NCBI GenBank assembly: GCA_032622095.1
Contig: CP136064.1
Location: 127,767,605-127,831,604 of the forward strand
Length of the DNA stretch: 64,000 bases
Direction: 5' to 3'
From: Siphonodentalium dalli
Taxonomy: Eukaryota > Mollusca > Scaphopoda > Gadilida > Siphonodentaliidae
Numbering within the stretch: the stretch's first letter is position 1; the number at the start of each line of letters is the position of its first letter. This document shows positions 1 to 10,980 of this stretch, piece after piece. The notes under the pieces are model-generated. The model did no database searches, was not told the DNA's origin, and was given only the letters and a program-made list of their open reading frames with translations. Made by a program: the position numbers and the translations under genes.

Positions 1-202
1 CTTTCAAATCCGTTGATAACTGTTCAAAATAACCCCCGAGAAACTTTTTGGTATGGCAAGACAGATGAAAGGATGGACAGATGTACGGAACCCATTGTTA
101 CATGTATATACCCAGCCGAAAAAATTACGACTGGGGGGATAATAACAACTGTTGTATTCTTTATTAAATAATAAAGAATACAACAATGTAATCATTAATA
201 TC

Positions 203-456
203 TTAAACCTTTCTTTACTAAATGGATTCTCCCATTCAGTTATAAGAGTATACATAGGAACGGTCTATTATTCATCTGGATGGATGTCCAGGAAATATAA
301 GCAGACGGTAGATATTACAAGTGCAGAAGAATTCTTATTCCTTGGTGGGAAAATTTTCAGATAATAAGTCCACCATATGCTTGTTTGTTGATTTATCTGA
401 ACATTTTCCTAATGGAACTACTCGTCAATGAGTATTTAGTAAAGAAATGGGTTTAA
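203..456. mobile_element. TTAA-flanked piggyBac-like MITE, family 1 copy 1
   Basis: Short non-autonomous DNA transposon candidate of 254 bp. Both ends carry TTAA, and the inner ends are inverted: the left reads ACCTTTCTTTACTAAAT, and the reverse complement of the right reads ACCCATTTCTTTACTAAAT. TTAA duplication with a CCC-type terminus is characteristic of the piggyBac superfamily. It contains no coding capacity. A second copy with matching ends and interior words lies at 57853-58266, which supports a mobile family. The superfamily assignment rests on target site and terminus only. Confidence 0.6.
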
Positions 457-601
457 ATGAATCCTCTAAAGGTGCATTCTCAGCAAAACGGTGCATTTGA
501 GGAATGAAAATAGAAACAAGAGATGCTGTGTCTCGTTTTCGGTGGCTTACCGCCGGTGGCTACCGCCAATTGGTGTGCATCAGTATCGGTTAGACTAATT
601 A

Positions 602-2230
602 ATAGGTAAAATCGGTTAATATTTGTTCAAGTTATCGCGCTAACGGCCTCAAAATCGCGAATAATTCACAAACTAAGGGGTATAACTCAGGGGAAAAAGT
701 TCGGAGAAACCCGGTTTTCGCACTCTTTCGAGATATTGTGCGAAGCAAGTCACACACCAAAAATTAATATAATCGGTTAATATTGTTCAAGTTATCGCGC
801 TAACGGCCTCAAAATCAAGAAAATTTTGCAAACTGAGGGGGGATAACTCAGAGAAAAAAGATCGGACAAACCCGCTTTTGGAACTCGTTTGAGATATTGT
901 GCCCAAGAAAGTCATGTACCAAAATTTTGTAATTAAATCGGAGAATGTTTGTTGAAGTTATCGCGCTAACGAGCTAAAAATTCACGAAAAATGACTAATT
1001 AAGGGCCATAACTCTATCAAATTTTATCGGGCCAGGCTGATTTTCGAACTCGTCCAGGATATTATTGGCAGACACCTATATGCCAAATTTTAGTTGAATC
1101 GGATGACGTTTGTTGAAGTTATCGCGCTAACAAGCTAAAAATTCACGAAAAATGACTAATTAAGGGCCATAACTCTATCAAATTTTATCGGGCCAGGCTG
1201 GTTTTCGAACTCGTCCGAAATATTCTTGGCAAGTATGTCTATTCCAGATTTTAAACAAATCGGAGGACGTTTGTTGAAGTTATCGCGCTAACGAGCTAAA
1301 AATTCACGAAAAATGACTAATTAAGGGCCATAACTCTATCAAATTTTATTGGGCCAGGCTGGTTTTCGAACTCGTCCAGGATATTATTGGAAGACACTTA
1401 TATACCAAATTTGAGTTGAATCGGATGACGTTTGTTGAAGTTATCGCGCTAACGAGCTAAAAATTCACGAAAAATTACTAATTAAGGGCCATAACTCTAT
1501 CAAATTTTATTGGGCCAGGCTGGTTTTCGAACTCGTCCAGGATATTATTGGAAGACACTTATATACCAAATTTTAGTTGAATCGGATGACGTTTGTTGAA
1601 GTTATCGCGCTAACGAGCTCAAAATTTGTACAAAATGACTACTTAAGGACCATAACTCTATCAAATTTTATCGGACCTGGCCGGTTTTCGAACTCGACCG
1701 AGATATTCTTGGGAGACACCTATATACAAAATTTCAATCAAATCGGATAACTTTGTTGAAGTTATCGCGCTAACGAGCTGAAAATTCATGAAAAATGACT
1801 AATTAAGGGCCATAACTCTATCAAATTTTATCGGACCTGGCCGGTTTTCGAATTCGACCGAGATATTCTTGGGAGACACCTATATACCAAATTTCAATCA
1901 AATCGGATAACGTTTGTTGAAGTTATCGCGCTAACGAGCTGAAAATTCGTGAAAAATGACTAATTAAGGGCCATAACTCTATCAAATTTTATCGGACCAG
2001 GCCGGTTTTCGAACTCGTCCGAGATATTCTTGGGAGGCACCTATATCCCAAATTTCAATCAAATCAGATAACGTTTGTTGAAGTTGTTGCGCTAATGAGC
2101 CTAAAATCAGTGAAAAATGGCAAAGGGCCATAACTCTGTAATAAATGTGCGGACGAACCCGATTTTTTGTCTGCAGCTTACGTGCATGGATATGTACTCA
2201 CACACCAAATTTTTTTTTTAATCCATCAAT
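602..2230. repeat. Regular 161-bp tandem array, about ten units
   Basis: The core GTTATCGCGCTAAC recurs near 631, 791, 957, 1118, 1279, 1440, 1601, 1761 and 1922, and as a diverged form at 2082, so the spacing is 160-166 bp and mostly 161. Each unit also carries AAGGGCCATAACTC and TTTTCGAACTCGTCC. The outer units are the most diverged and the inner ones nearly identical, as expected for unequal-exchange expansion. The array ends in a GC-rich tail (about 2255-2275) followed by GAGTTTTGGAAAAA. The same tail closes the related array at 8270-9200, so this is one dispersed family with variable unit number. Frames through it are not genes. Confidence 0.9.
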
Positions 2231-2452
2231 AAACGGTTGAGTTATAAGCAAAACACGCCGCCCGCACGTCCGCCCACCGTCCCTCATCAAACTATAAGTC
2301 GAGTTTTGGAAAAATTCAATGTCAACCGTATCCTCCAATATTGTTCGTTTATGAAAGCGAGGGATCTGCTGAAGCTAATTGTTGAATATTGGCATCATTG
2401 CTCGTTCGAGTACATTGAAGTTATTGATGGCAAATCGTGTGAATTTCCTATT
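2231..2452. other. Tail of the first array and adjacent unique DNA
   Basis: The GC-rich terminus of the 161-bp repeat runs to about 2315 and then gives way to unique-looking AT-rich sequence. An open frame of about 120 codons starts in the repeat tail. It has no recognisable domain and no splice signals that I trust, so I do not call it a gene. Confidence 0.4.
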
Positions 2453-3112
2453 GTAACATACGTTACCTGTGGGCACACACCAAAAGGGATGGTTTATATC
2501 GGTATTGAACCACATAGCGGTACCAAATTTTTCATATATGAATTTTGTAAGGTGGGCAACAGCCAGAAAGTTAAACACAATGAAGTCACAAACATACACG
2601 GTTCCATGTGATTTGGATAAAAACGCTATAAAAAGTTATAATTGCATACATTTTCTGATAATTATGTAGCAAATTCTATTACTTCATAATTCGTTTCCTT
2701 TCATTTGATAACATGTACGGTTTGTGTCAAATGTTTTATTCCATATTATATTCGAAGATCCGTTCTTTCAAGTTACAATGAGAAATCTATTTCTCCGCGA
2801 TTGTTTCTTCCAAAATTTAAGCTGCCGCTACGCATATACAATGGTAACGTATGTTACACACATAAACATCAGTATAATACTATACCAGAAGCAAACCTAA
2901 TATTCAGCTTTATTACCAATGTCGACAAAGATTGCATATAAATTCAGTTGTATTTAAACTAGCATTGGATCATATTTATATACAAAAGTCCCCTATATTG
3001 TTATAATGTGAATGATTGCACTGGTAAATTGAGTGGGAAGTTTAAATAATGCTACATGTACCTTTTGCTGGACCTGCATGCATACAGTCGCACGACCTCA
3101 TGTTTTAAGCAC

Positions 3113-3557
3113 TTAACCCTTTACCCAACAGAACGGCCCTGTGCCAATGCATTCTCTTATGTATGCGAGTCGACCATAGGGCGCCTCGCATATATAAGAG
3201 AATGCATTGGCTTAACACATATTAAAATTGTCAAAGAATGTAGAAAAATATTATAAAAATTGTTAAAAAATGTAAGAAAAAATTATAAAATTGTTAAAGA
3301 ATGTAAGAAAAAATGGTAAAAAGTGTTAAAAAAGAATTTGTTTAGGCCAATGCATTCTCTTATATATGCGAGGCGACCTGTGGTCGACTCGCATATATAA
3401 GTGAATGCATTGGCACAGGGCATAACTGTAACCATCACAATGTGGTCAATGAACCGGTTCCAATGATATCCATATTTGTATGGTGTTATTGAGACAGACC
3501 GTAGATATTTTAGGCTGTTGAAGCTTTATTTGGGCGTTTTGTTGGGTAAAGGGTTAA
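3113..3557. mobile_element. TTAA-flanked piggyBac-like MITE, family 2 copy 1, with nested palindromes
   Basis: Element of 445 bp bounded by TTAA. The terminal inverted repeats read CCCTTTACCCAACA at the left and TGTTGGGTAAAGGG at the right. TTAA with CCCTTT termini matches piggyBac-type ends. The interior holds two 69-bp palindromes, AT-rich degenerate repeats built on GTTAAAGAATGTAAG, and a unique right part. A close second copy lies at 48102-48499. There is no transposase coding capacity. Confidence 0.75.
3143..3414. repeat. Pair of 69-bp palindromes in mirrored orientation
   Basis: Palindrome 1 (3143-3211) and palindrome 2 (3346-3414) each have arms starting GCCAATGCATTCTCTTAT. Palindrome 2 is essentially the reverse complement of palindrome 1: the loop reads GACCATAGG in one and CCTATGG or CCTGTGG in the other, and the flanking CCCTGTG/CACAGGG is inverted too. 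The whole segment can therefore fold as two hairpins or as one long hairpin. The same module recurs at 48132-48200, 48278-48346 and 60149-60217. Diverged forms are at 18524, 58738 and 59936. Confidence 0.85.
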
Positions 3558-5005
3558 GCACTTTCCTGAGTAACATATTGTTATAATAATTATGCCTAGT
3601 TATGACCGACAGTACAACATAATATTGGTGTGGTTTTCAATGATTAAAGTAACTGCAGGTGACTGCAGGATTTCAAGGTACATGGTACATGTATTGGCGT
3701 TGGGATATCACATTAGTGCTTGCAGTATATCGAGGACACCGATAGACTTCTAGAGAAGAACGGCGATCGGGCAGTTTTGTTGTTGCTTTCATAAATACAG
3801 TTATAATAGGAATTAGAAATCTAGACATCCGTTCACATCAATGTTTGCGAATATTATACACCTTGGCGCAAATCAAACATTCAGCTGTTTGTTATATATC
3901 ATGCCATACTTAAAATTAATGTCAAATGACATATTTGGTATTGACTTAGTCACTGGTGTCATATTGGTGGTTACCACCAAGGTCCATGGTCAATTGGCTC
4001 TTCTATATATAATTCCCAGCCCCGTGCTTGTAATATGCATCTCCAGGTTATGACCAAATATCTTTGATCATGATACGAATCATGCATATAATGTCATTTA
4101 ATGCCCGTGAATGATCCGTGTATTTTTCTATAGTCGGATAATTATCGGCTTTAAATTATCAGAACTATTACATCTATATATTGAATTCAGTTATATAGGG
4201 GTAACAAGCATGCATGTCAAAGTCAAAGTTATAGTTGAACAAGGGTGCTTACTCAAGCTTGTGTCATGGTCACCTGGTGCATTCTCAGGGGAGTTTAAAA
4301 TGCAACATCATGGAATATATTGTTTAACTTTCATCGTACGCCCCCAAAAATCATTATGATTATTAACCCGCTAGTTTGCTTTGGAGACCTTTACTAAGCA
4401 GCCAATAAATCCAATTAATATTCGTAAGTAAGTGTGACTAAATAATATCATGAAAATGTGAAAGTCCCTGCACATCGCAATAGTGAAAGGTGCTAAATAC
4501 AACAAATCACGTGTTATTACCACACAGTGAGATATCTTGGTTAAAATTTTTTATTAATTTAGCCGGTAACGTATGTTACAGTAACATACGTTACATTGAC
4601 ATATATAACAGAGGCTAGCACAAGTTATATACCGTTTTACAACGCAAATTTGATATTTTCCTCCTGATCAGATCGAAGATGGCCATATATAAAAAAAATA
4701 TTAATTTCACTCCACATCATTGAGATATTCAAAACGTATGGTAACGTATGGTAACGTATGTTACAGGCTTAAAACAAACTATCACACTCGGCAACATTCA
4801 GACGTTCCACTGCATCCACGATTGTGTATTTCGAGACACGGATATATCGTTTGTATAAAGTCGATGGACAGCCAACTTTTAGTGGGTTTTATGCATGTTA
4901 TAAATTAAACAGTGTCCGCGTGGAATCATTTTTATATTCGGTAACGTATGTTACACGGATCTGGCGACAGCTATTTCACGCGTTATATGTTTCTTGGTCA
5001 TGGTC

Positions 5006-5061
5006 GCGTATGTTACATTTTGGCATACATAGGAGCGTATGTTACATTTTGGCATACATAG
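5006..5061 (+). repeat. Two-copy 28-bp tandem duplication containing the half-site
   Basis: The segment beginning GCGTATGTTACATTTTGG is repeated head-to-tail at 5006-5033 and 5034-5061 with no mismatch that I can see. Each copy retains GTATGTTAC, the right part of the 14-bp dyad word found just upstream, so it extends that cluster. The exact identity suggests a recent duplication. Confidence 0.75.
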
Positions 5062-5439
5062 GAGCAGCTCCCGTCAAAAAGAATCTACAACCTGTTTATG
5101 TATGTAGTGTTCCAGTTGCGCTGGGGTAAGTTCCATCCTGCGTATGACATTTTTCTATCTCTGTCGTCGGTATTCTAACGGAAAACCACCGGCGACACCC
5201 ATGCACGGTTTTACTGAGAATGGACCTAAAATGTAAGAAAAGCACCCCAGTCTACAGTGTGTTGTCTAAGGGATATGTATGTAGATATATAGATATAACA
5301 TGAAGAAAGATAATTTTGAAATTGAGGGGACTGTTTTTCCTATTGGATGTCTGAGATTTTGCATTTAAATGTAGTTTAGTCCATGTAAATATACATTTAG
5401 AATCAGATTCATACTGAGTTTATTGTAGTCTCATCGAAA

Positions 5440-5589
5440 TACAGTAATGCTCTAATTAATCGACTCCTTAAACACAGCAGAATTATGGGTAACTTTTCAG
5501 GATTTCGTCGGAAATATGGCTTGTTGCCATTCATCGGAAAGCTCTCCCCGAGAGTGTTTAAGGAGTCGATTAATTAGAGCATTACTGTA
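5440..5589. mobile_element. Hairpin MITE, Tc1/mariner-like ends, arm-deleted copy
   Basis: Starts TACAGTAATGC and ends GCATTACTGTA, consistent with CAGT-type ends flanked by a TA duplication. The left arm is complete through AACACAGCAGAATTATGGG and GGAAATATGGCTTGTTGCC. Most of the right arm is missing, so the element is 150 bp instead of about 210 bp as in the copy at 49937-50147. Non-coding. Confidence 0.75.
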
Positions 5590-5915
5590 CGTATCATTTC
5601 CTGGAAGTGTGCAGGCTCTCCCTAAATTAGTTTTTGTCACATGTTAGTTTATCAGTCCAATTGAACATTTATCTTTGGGCTACTAATATTGAGTTCTGAT
5701 ATAAAGCACTACTGACATGGATTCATGCAGATCTGGAAATATAAATTCTACAGTCTGTAGTTTAACCCTAGACTGCCCAATCTATAATGGCCAAAACGCT
5801 TTTGTTTCGGACATGAAATGTTCAAATGTTGGAAATTTTTAATACGATTGCTCGACATGCACTCCCACTTACAAGATAGAAAATCAAAGCTGCACCACTG
5901 ATATTGATTGGTAAA

Positions 5916-6110
5916 TACCCTAATGCTCTAAATAATCGACTCCTTAACCACAGCAGAATTATGGGTAACTTTTCAGGATTTAGTCGGAAATATGGCTTGA
6001 TGCCATTCATCGCCGAGAGCTTTCAGATGAATGGCAACAAGCCATAAATCCTGAAAAGTTACCCTGGTTCTGCTGTGGTTAAAGAGCCGATTATTTATAG
6101 CATTACTGCA
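5916..6110. mobile_element. Hairpin MITE, Tc1/mariner-like ends
   Basis: About 195-bp foldback of the same family. The left arm contains CCACAGCAGAATTATGGG and TTTAGTCGGAAATATGGC; the right arm is its reverse complement, with small deletions and a degraded left terminus. The two arms could form one long hairpin if transcribed. Confidence 0.75.
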
Positions 6111-6809
6111 CATGGACACTACAGTGTAAAAGTGATCTCACCCGAGAGACACATGCAGACCGAATACTGTAGCCGTTTTCAGTCAGGATGAATAAATATT
6201 AGTCTTTGAACTTTCGCTTGGATCATGAAAATCCATAATAAGTTAACACCAGTGAGAGGATTTCCATGACAAATGACACAAATGGGGGAAAAACTTAAAT
6301 GCATTGGGAGTTAATGAGAATTGCGGAAAAGATTAAGGAAGGCCAACATAGCGATCACTGACAGAAAATTTCCCGTTCCCTCCATAGATCCCAAGCTGAA
6401 TCGGCCATCAGAAACAATTATAAGTCCGTCAGAAAAGAATTTGCTCGATTACCCATCGATGTTTCATGAATATTTCATGAAAATACAGGGAGAGCAATCT
6501 AGTTTTCATAAGACAACTTCTAGAGTATTGTATTAGACCTCTTGTCAATTATTTAACATAAAGGAAATCCCTGGAGCTGAGAGGGATTGTGGGATCTCGG
6601 ATGTGACATGCTGGACTGATAAATGGCGGATGTGTTTCATTTGATAGGGCTGCCTGCCGGCCTCCTTCGCTACAACTCACATTATATGTTACAGACATTC
6701 TCAAAATATGTGTCCCCTTTAATGCAGTGCATGTTCAGAAATTTACATTGTAGTGAGGTTGTCATCATCGTGGTGATGTCTGCACCAGTGCTCTGAAGTG
6801 TTGCTCAAG

Positions 6810-6855
6810 TACAGTAATGCGGTTAAGGAGTCAATTTATTTAGGGCATTACAGTA
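6810..6855. mobile_element. Solo-end remnant of the hairpin MITE
   Basis: Only the outer tips remain: TACAGTAATGC is joined to GGTTAAGGAGTCAATT and TTAGGGCATTACAGTA. Both termini are present while the hairpin body is deleted. Confidence 0.65.
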
Positions 6856-6859
6856 TTAA

Positions 6860-7300
6860 TAATAAGAACAGTGCCAAAACGCCAAGCATGGCATAATACC
6901 CCTGACGATCAGTTTATAGAGTGGACAATACAAATTATTTGTATAAGTCCAAGAATGGGTATCTTTTCCCCTAAACTGGGTTATCATCACATCACAGCAC
7001 AACCAAATCTGATGATCCATGCTCAAGTTACAAGCTGAAATTTCACAAAATTCTAAAAATTTCAAGTCAAACAAAGACAGTAACTCTTGTAAAAAAAAAT
7101 ATGGACAAAACCCGTAGTATATGTGGGTATCCCCAAGCTGTGCTATCAGTATGCCAAAGAACAACCAAATCCAAAGATCAATGCCTGAGTTACAAACTGA
7201 AATGTTTGTATAAACACAAAATCAACAATTTGCAAGTTAAACAAGGGCCGTAACTCTGGTAAAAAATTAATGGACGAAAGTATCCTTTTGCAGCAATTTG
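6860..7300. repeat. Degenerate two-unit repeat of the 'pathway-less' tandem class
   Basis: Two diverged units share wording such as CAAGTTACAAGCTGAAAT / TGAGTTACAAACTGAAAT and GACAGTAACTCTTG / GGCCGTAACTCTGG, followed by TGGACAAAACC / TGGACGAAAG. They resemble the general design of the other tandem families here (a 'taactctggtaaaaa' step followed by 'ggaca'). Minus-strand frames of about 70-100 codons through it are by-products. Confidence 0.5.
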
Positions 7301-8140
7301 CAAGAACTGTTACAATGAAGAACCAGCCCAATGAATATAAATGTTGGTATGCAGGCTTGTCCACTCAGCAGGGAGCAATCACCGCTGTCTTGAGGCCAAA
7401 CACGAAGTCGTGGTTGCATGGGGACGGGAATGAGGCCGCTCGACAGCTGATCTGCCATGATAGCAGTAACACTGGTGTAACCCACTTCTTATCTGCATTG
7501 TGTTGATTCATTCAAGAGATATGGGGCATCACCACAGCAGAAACACTTTTGAGTTTTCTACAAAGGCTGAAGTCAAGTTTAAGTGGAGACACATGGTTCA
7601 AGTATAACTTATATAGTCACATGACATATGATGCTAAACCGCAATATAATAGTTCACATAACTGTTTTCTTCCTGCACAAGATGGATGGCTGTTTGCATG
7701 ATGTAATGTGGGGAAATGACTTACAATATAAGGACACAGAAAAAAACGAAGAAAACATCAGTGGGTTAGAAATACGTACAGGCCAAAGATGTTGCAATAG
7801 CTTCAGTAGGTTAGTGAGATGGCTAATCAATCAAGTTGGGTAATACAATGTGTGTGTTTCATCTATCTGTCAAACCTTGACAATGTATGCTAGAATTATC
7901 GTTTTAAACCAGTCCTTCCCACATGCCCGGGTACCCATTGGAGATTTCAGTTTTTATATGGTGTAAAATAATGGCACTGTGACCAGCTGTGACTCTTTAT
8001 GTGATGGATTACTATCGATTGTGATTGTCATGTGTGATGAAAAAATGTCGCTTTTAGATATATAAGTCTGATGGGACTTGCTCAAATTCAATAGCTCCCG
8101 TCCAAACATGCCTGTAAATTTAAAAAACATTTTGTCAATA
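7301..8140. other. No gene identified
   Basis: Mixed unique sequence. A slightly GC-richer patch at 7345-7505 has short open frames on both strands. I find no domain or convincing splice pair, so I leave it unannotated. Confidence 0.4.
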
Positions 8141-8269
8141 ATTGGGTGTGCATGCCAATGGATTCAAATGTGAAATCCAAAATGACTGCTGGCTGCTATG
8201 TTTCGTAAACAAAATTGGAAACAAGGGGTACGCATCTAAGATGCTATGTCGAGTTTATTGGCAGTCAAA

Positions 8270-9200
8270 AAAAACTTCTGCCAATAACTTGGCAATAAGG
8301 CAAGGCCCAAAAAGTCGGACAAACCTGGTTTTCGAAACTCGTCTGAGATATATTATTGCAATAGAATTATATACCAAATATAAATTGAATGATTGGTTAA
8401 TATCTCACAGAGTTATCGCGCTAACGGTGATAAAATTGCAAAAAATTGACAAAGTAAGACCCCTGACGCCGGGGATTTTTTTTTTGGACAAACCTGGTTT
8501 TTGAACTCATCAACTTCCACTTGTAGTCAATTTTCAATTGGCAGGGATAGCCAAACTATCTTGTGCTCTGTCCAATATGCTTCCTGAACACCATGATAGA
8601 AATCTGCTCACCTACAGTAAATCTGATCCAATGCGGAATGGTAATTAATCAGTTGTTTCCTAGCGGACGATGGGAATTACACTAAATGTTTCTTTCATGA
8701 AGTCGTTCTCCGGGGGGAAAATTTGGACAAACCTTGTTTTCGAACTCGTCCGAGATATTGTTGCAAGAGACTCATATATTAAATATGGTTTGAATCAGTT
8801 AATATTTTATTGAGTTATCGCGCTAGCGGTGAAAACAATGCTAAAAATAGACAAACTAAGGCCCATAACTTCGGACAAACCTGGTTTTCGAACTCGTCCG
8901 AGATATTGTTGCAAAAGCTCATATATCAAATATGGTTGTAATCAGTTAATATTTGATTGAGTTATCGCGCTAACAGGGGATAAAATTGCAAAAAAGTCAT
9001 CAAAGATGGATAACTCTTGACAAAAAGTTCGGACGTAACCCATTTTCTACAGGCAGTAAATAGTCATTGGGAGCAACTCACATACCAAATTTTTTTGGAA
9101 TCCGTTCACAAATGTCAAAGTTATAAGCATTCTTTAGGTCCGCCCGCCCGCCAACCATCCCGATCGTCAAACCATATTAGAGTTTTTGAAAAACTCGAAT
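8270..9200. repeat. Second, diverged copy of the 161-bp repeat family
   Basis: The core GTTATCGCGCTAAC, or its one-base variants, recurs near 8412, 8814 and 8961 with TTTTCGAACTCGTCCGAG between. The block closes with a GC-rich tail (about 9140-9165) and AGAGTTTTTGAAAAACTCGA, the same order as in the array ending near 2320. Units are more diverged than in the first array and are interrupted by unique sequence near 8520-8700. Confidence 0.8.
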
Positions 9201-9209
9201 AAAAATGGT

Positions 9210-9690
9210 AAGCTCCAATCTAGAGGCCGATCACCCCAAAGATCCATATAATTTTGGTGATATTCGGATGAGGGTTTATGCCTGTAGGGTGTGCTAAAGG
9301 AAATTGTTGACAGACAGATGCATGCACGCACCTATGAATGACGGATGCCAAACCATGGCAATAGTTCAAGCTTAAGTTAAAAATCAATGGCTCCCATCTA
9401 GAGTTTTGGTGATGATCGGATGAGGAATGTGGCCTGTAGGGTTTGCCATAGGATTTAGTCGTGCAAACAGTAAAATCCAAGATGGCTGCTGGTGACCATG
9501 TTTTAAAACTAAATTTGGATAAACATGATGGCTCCCATTAGTGGTCATCCCGAGGAATCATATGAAGTTTGTTGACCATCAGATGAGGGATGTGGTATGT
9601 AGGGTGTGCTGAAGGAAATTGTTGATTGATCAATGCACATGGAGATATGGATACCAGCCAATGGTAATAGCTCAAACATGAAAAACTATT
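9210..9690. repeat. Diverged relative of the A-A-B element
   Basis: Contains GTGCTAAAGGAAATTGTTGA, CCAAACCATGGCAATAG and TCCAAGATGGCTGCTGG. These are signature words of the elements at 36698, 44439 and 60983, but here in heavily diverged single units. It is probably an old copy of the same or a sister family. Confidence 0.6.
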
Positions 9691-10039
9691 TATTTTTGTG
9701 AACCAAAGGTATTAGCAAATAAAGATTATTCCTTAAAATGACTATCATTGATATTGTAGAATTTCTACAATAGCTATATAGGTATAAGAATGCACCAACA
9801 TTAACATCTGTCGGTCACATAAAACACCCCACGGGACAGTGATAGAATCTTAGATATGGGTATACTGAATTATTTCTAGGGGTCTGGGATAATAGGCAAT
9901 TCAGAAGGTGGAGGTGGAGGTGGAATTGATCACCTATTACCTATCAACAGTCTGCCCCCATAGCTACGTACGCCACTGTAAAATACTTATGTTTGTACCA
10001 CAAAGTTCAAAATTTATTCAGAGGAAAGAATGCCTCAAC

Positions 10040-10269
10040 TTTAAGATATGTCTGTCAAAAAACATCCCATGGGACAGAAATAGAATCATTCTTGTAAACA
10101 GCACCAATATCCTTGAAATGTTCATGTAGGAAGAATACTTCAGTTTCCCTAGTTCTGTATCTCTTGTCACCCCATGGGAAGAGATTAAGTGCATGCTTAA
10201 AATGAATGACACTTGTTAGCATTATAATGATAATGCATGTTCCCATACCCTCTCTTGAAAAGTGTGTTG
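10040..10269. repeat. Dispersed repeat block X, copy 1
   Basis: About 230 bp starting GATATGTCTGTCAAAAAACA and ending CCCTCTCTTGAAAAGTGTG. It is repeated almost unchanged at 10753-10980. An older fragment lies near 9795-9860 (TCTGTCGGTCACATAAAACA). Non-coding. Confidence 0.85.
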
Positions 10270-10273
10270 CAGT

Positions 10274-10615
10274 CATTACGTCTTATAGCGAGCAGTACTT
10301 TGAGATGTTTACTATTCTTTGTCATATCCGAACAATAGAGACCTTTCGCAAAATCACTATTACGATTACAGATAGGATCTAGTCCTAGTAAGGTGGATAC
10401 CATCACAACTTACATACAATGATTAATTGGTGAGAAGGCATATTCCCCGCTATATTCACTCAGGGGGTGTTTATACATTAGCTGGCTAAGATCCTATCCG
10501 CTTTAGCCGGTTAGCGATAACAATAGAGTGTTCATACTTCGCCGGGTAAGAAATTCAGCTATCCGGATATGCAGCTATCCAGTTTTCATTTTCTGGATAA
10601 AATTATTCAATACAC
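10274..10615. repeat. Dispersed repeat block Y, copy 1
   Basis: About 342 bp starting CATTACGTCTTATAGCG and ending TTTCTGGATAAAATTATTC. It is highly similar to 15022-15364. It contains the internal words TTTAGCCGGTTAGCGATAAC and GCTATCCGG/CTATCCAG. Copy 1 directly follows block X; copy 2 stands alone. Confidence 0.85.
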
Positions 10616-10752
10616 TGTCATGGATGATTGCCTTTCAGCAATTAAATAAGAGCTCTTTCCAACAATGTATCACATTATTATAATCAATAAATGTGAAAAA
10701 TGATCAAGGAAATATGGGTTGATACAAAAATCGGACTTGGCACTGAAAGGGT

Positions 10753-10980
10753 TGAGATATGTCTGTCAAAAAACATCCCATGGGACAGAGATAGAATCAT
10801 TCTTGTAAACAGCACCAATATCCATGAAATGTTCATGTAGGAAGAATACTTCAGTTTCCCTAGTTCTGTATCTCTTGTCACCCCATGGGAAGAGATTAAG
10901 TGCACGCTTAAAATGAATGACACTTGTTAGCATAATAATGATAATGCATGTTCCCATACCCTCTCTTGAAATGTGTGTTG
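10753..10980. repeat. Dispersed repeat block X, copy 2
   Basis: Near-identical to 10040-10269 over its whole length, including TAGGAAGAATACTTCAGTTT and CACCCCATGGGAAGAGATTA. It lies only about 480 bp from copy 1 and in the same orientation, as in a segmental duplication or two close insertions. Confidence 0.85.

Larger units (their letters stand above)
2453..4954. repeat. Cluster of a 14-bp dyad word GTAACGTATGTTAC
   Basis: Six exact copies of GTAACGTATGTTAC or its reverse complement occur within 2.5 kb: 2453-2466 (reverse), 2844-2857, 4566-4579, 4581-4594 (reverse), 4751-4764 and 4941-4954. The word has inverted arms GTAAC/GTTAC around a 4-base spacer. The pair at 4566-4594 is head-to-head with one base between. 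The copy at 4751 follows a partial tandem lead-in of ACGTATGGTA units. I noticed no exact copy elsewhere in the window. Such density cannot be chance in 64 kb. It could be a set of protein-binding sites or the remnant of a dispersed repeat; I cannot tell which. Confidence 0.75.

Noticed and set aside
602-2230. CRISPR-like array
   Set aside because: The whole 161-bp unit is repeated, with no short conserved repeat alternating with unique spacers, and the context is a eukaryotic genome.
7267-7506. Possible exon on either strand, with a minus-strand KKWVTPVLLL-like reading
   Set aside because: The patch is GC-richer and a short reading looks protein-like, but it is short, ends in a stop, and lacks a convincing acceptor-donor pair. 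I could not tie it to a family.
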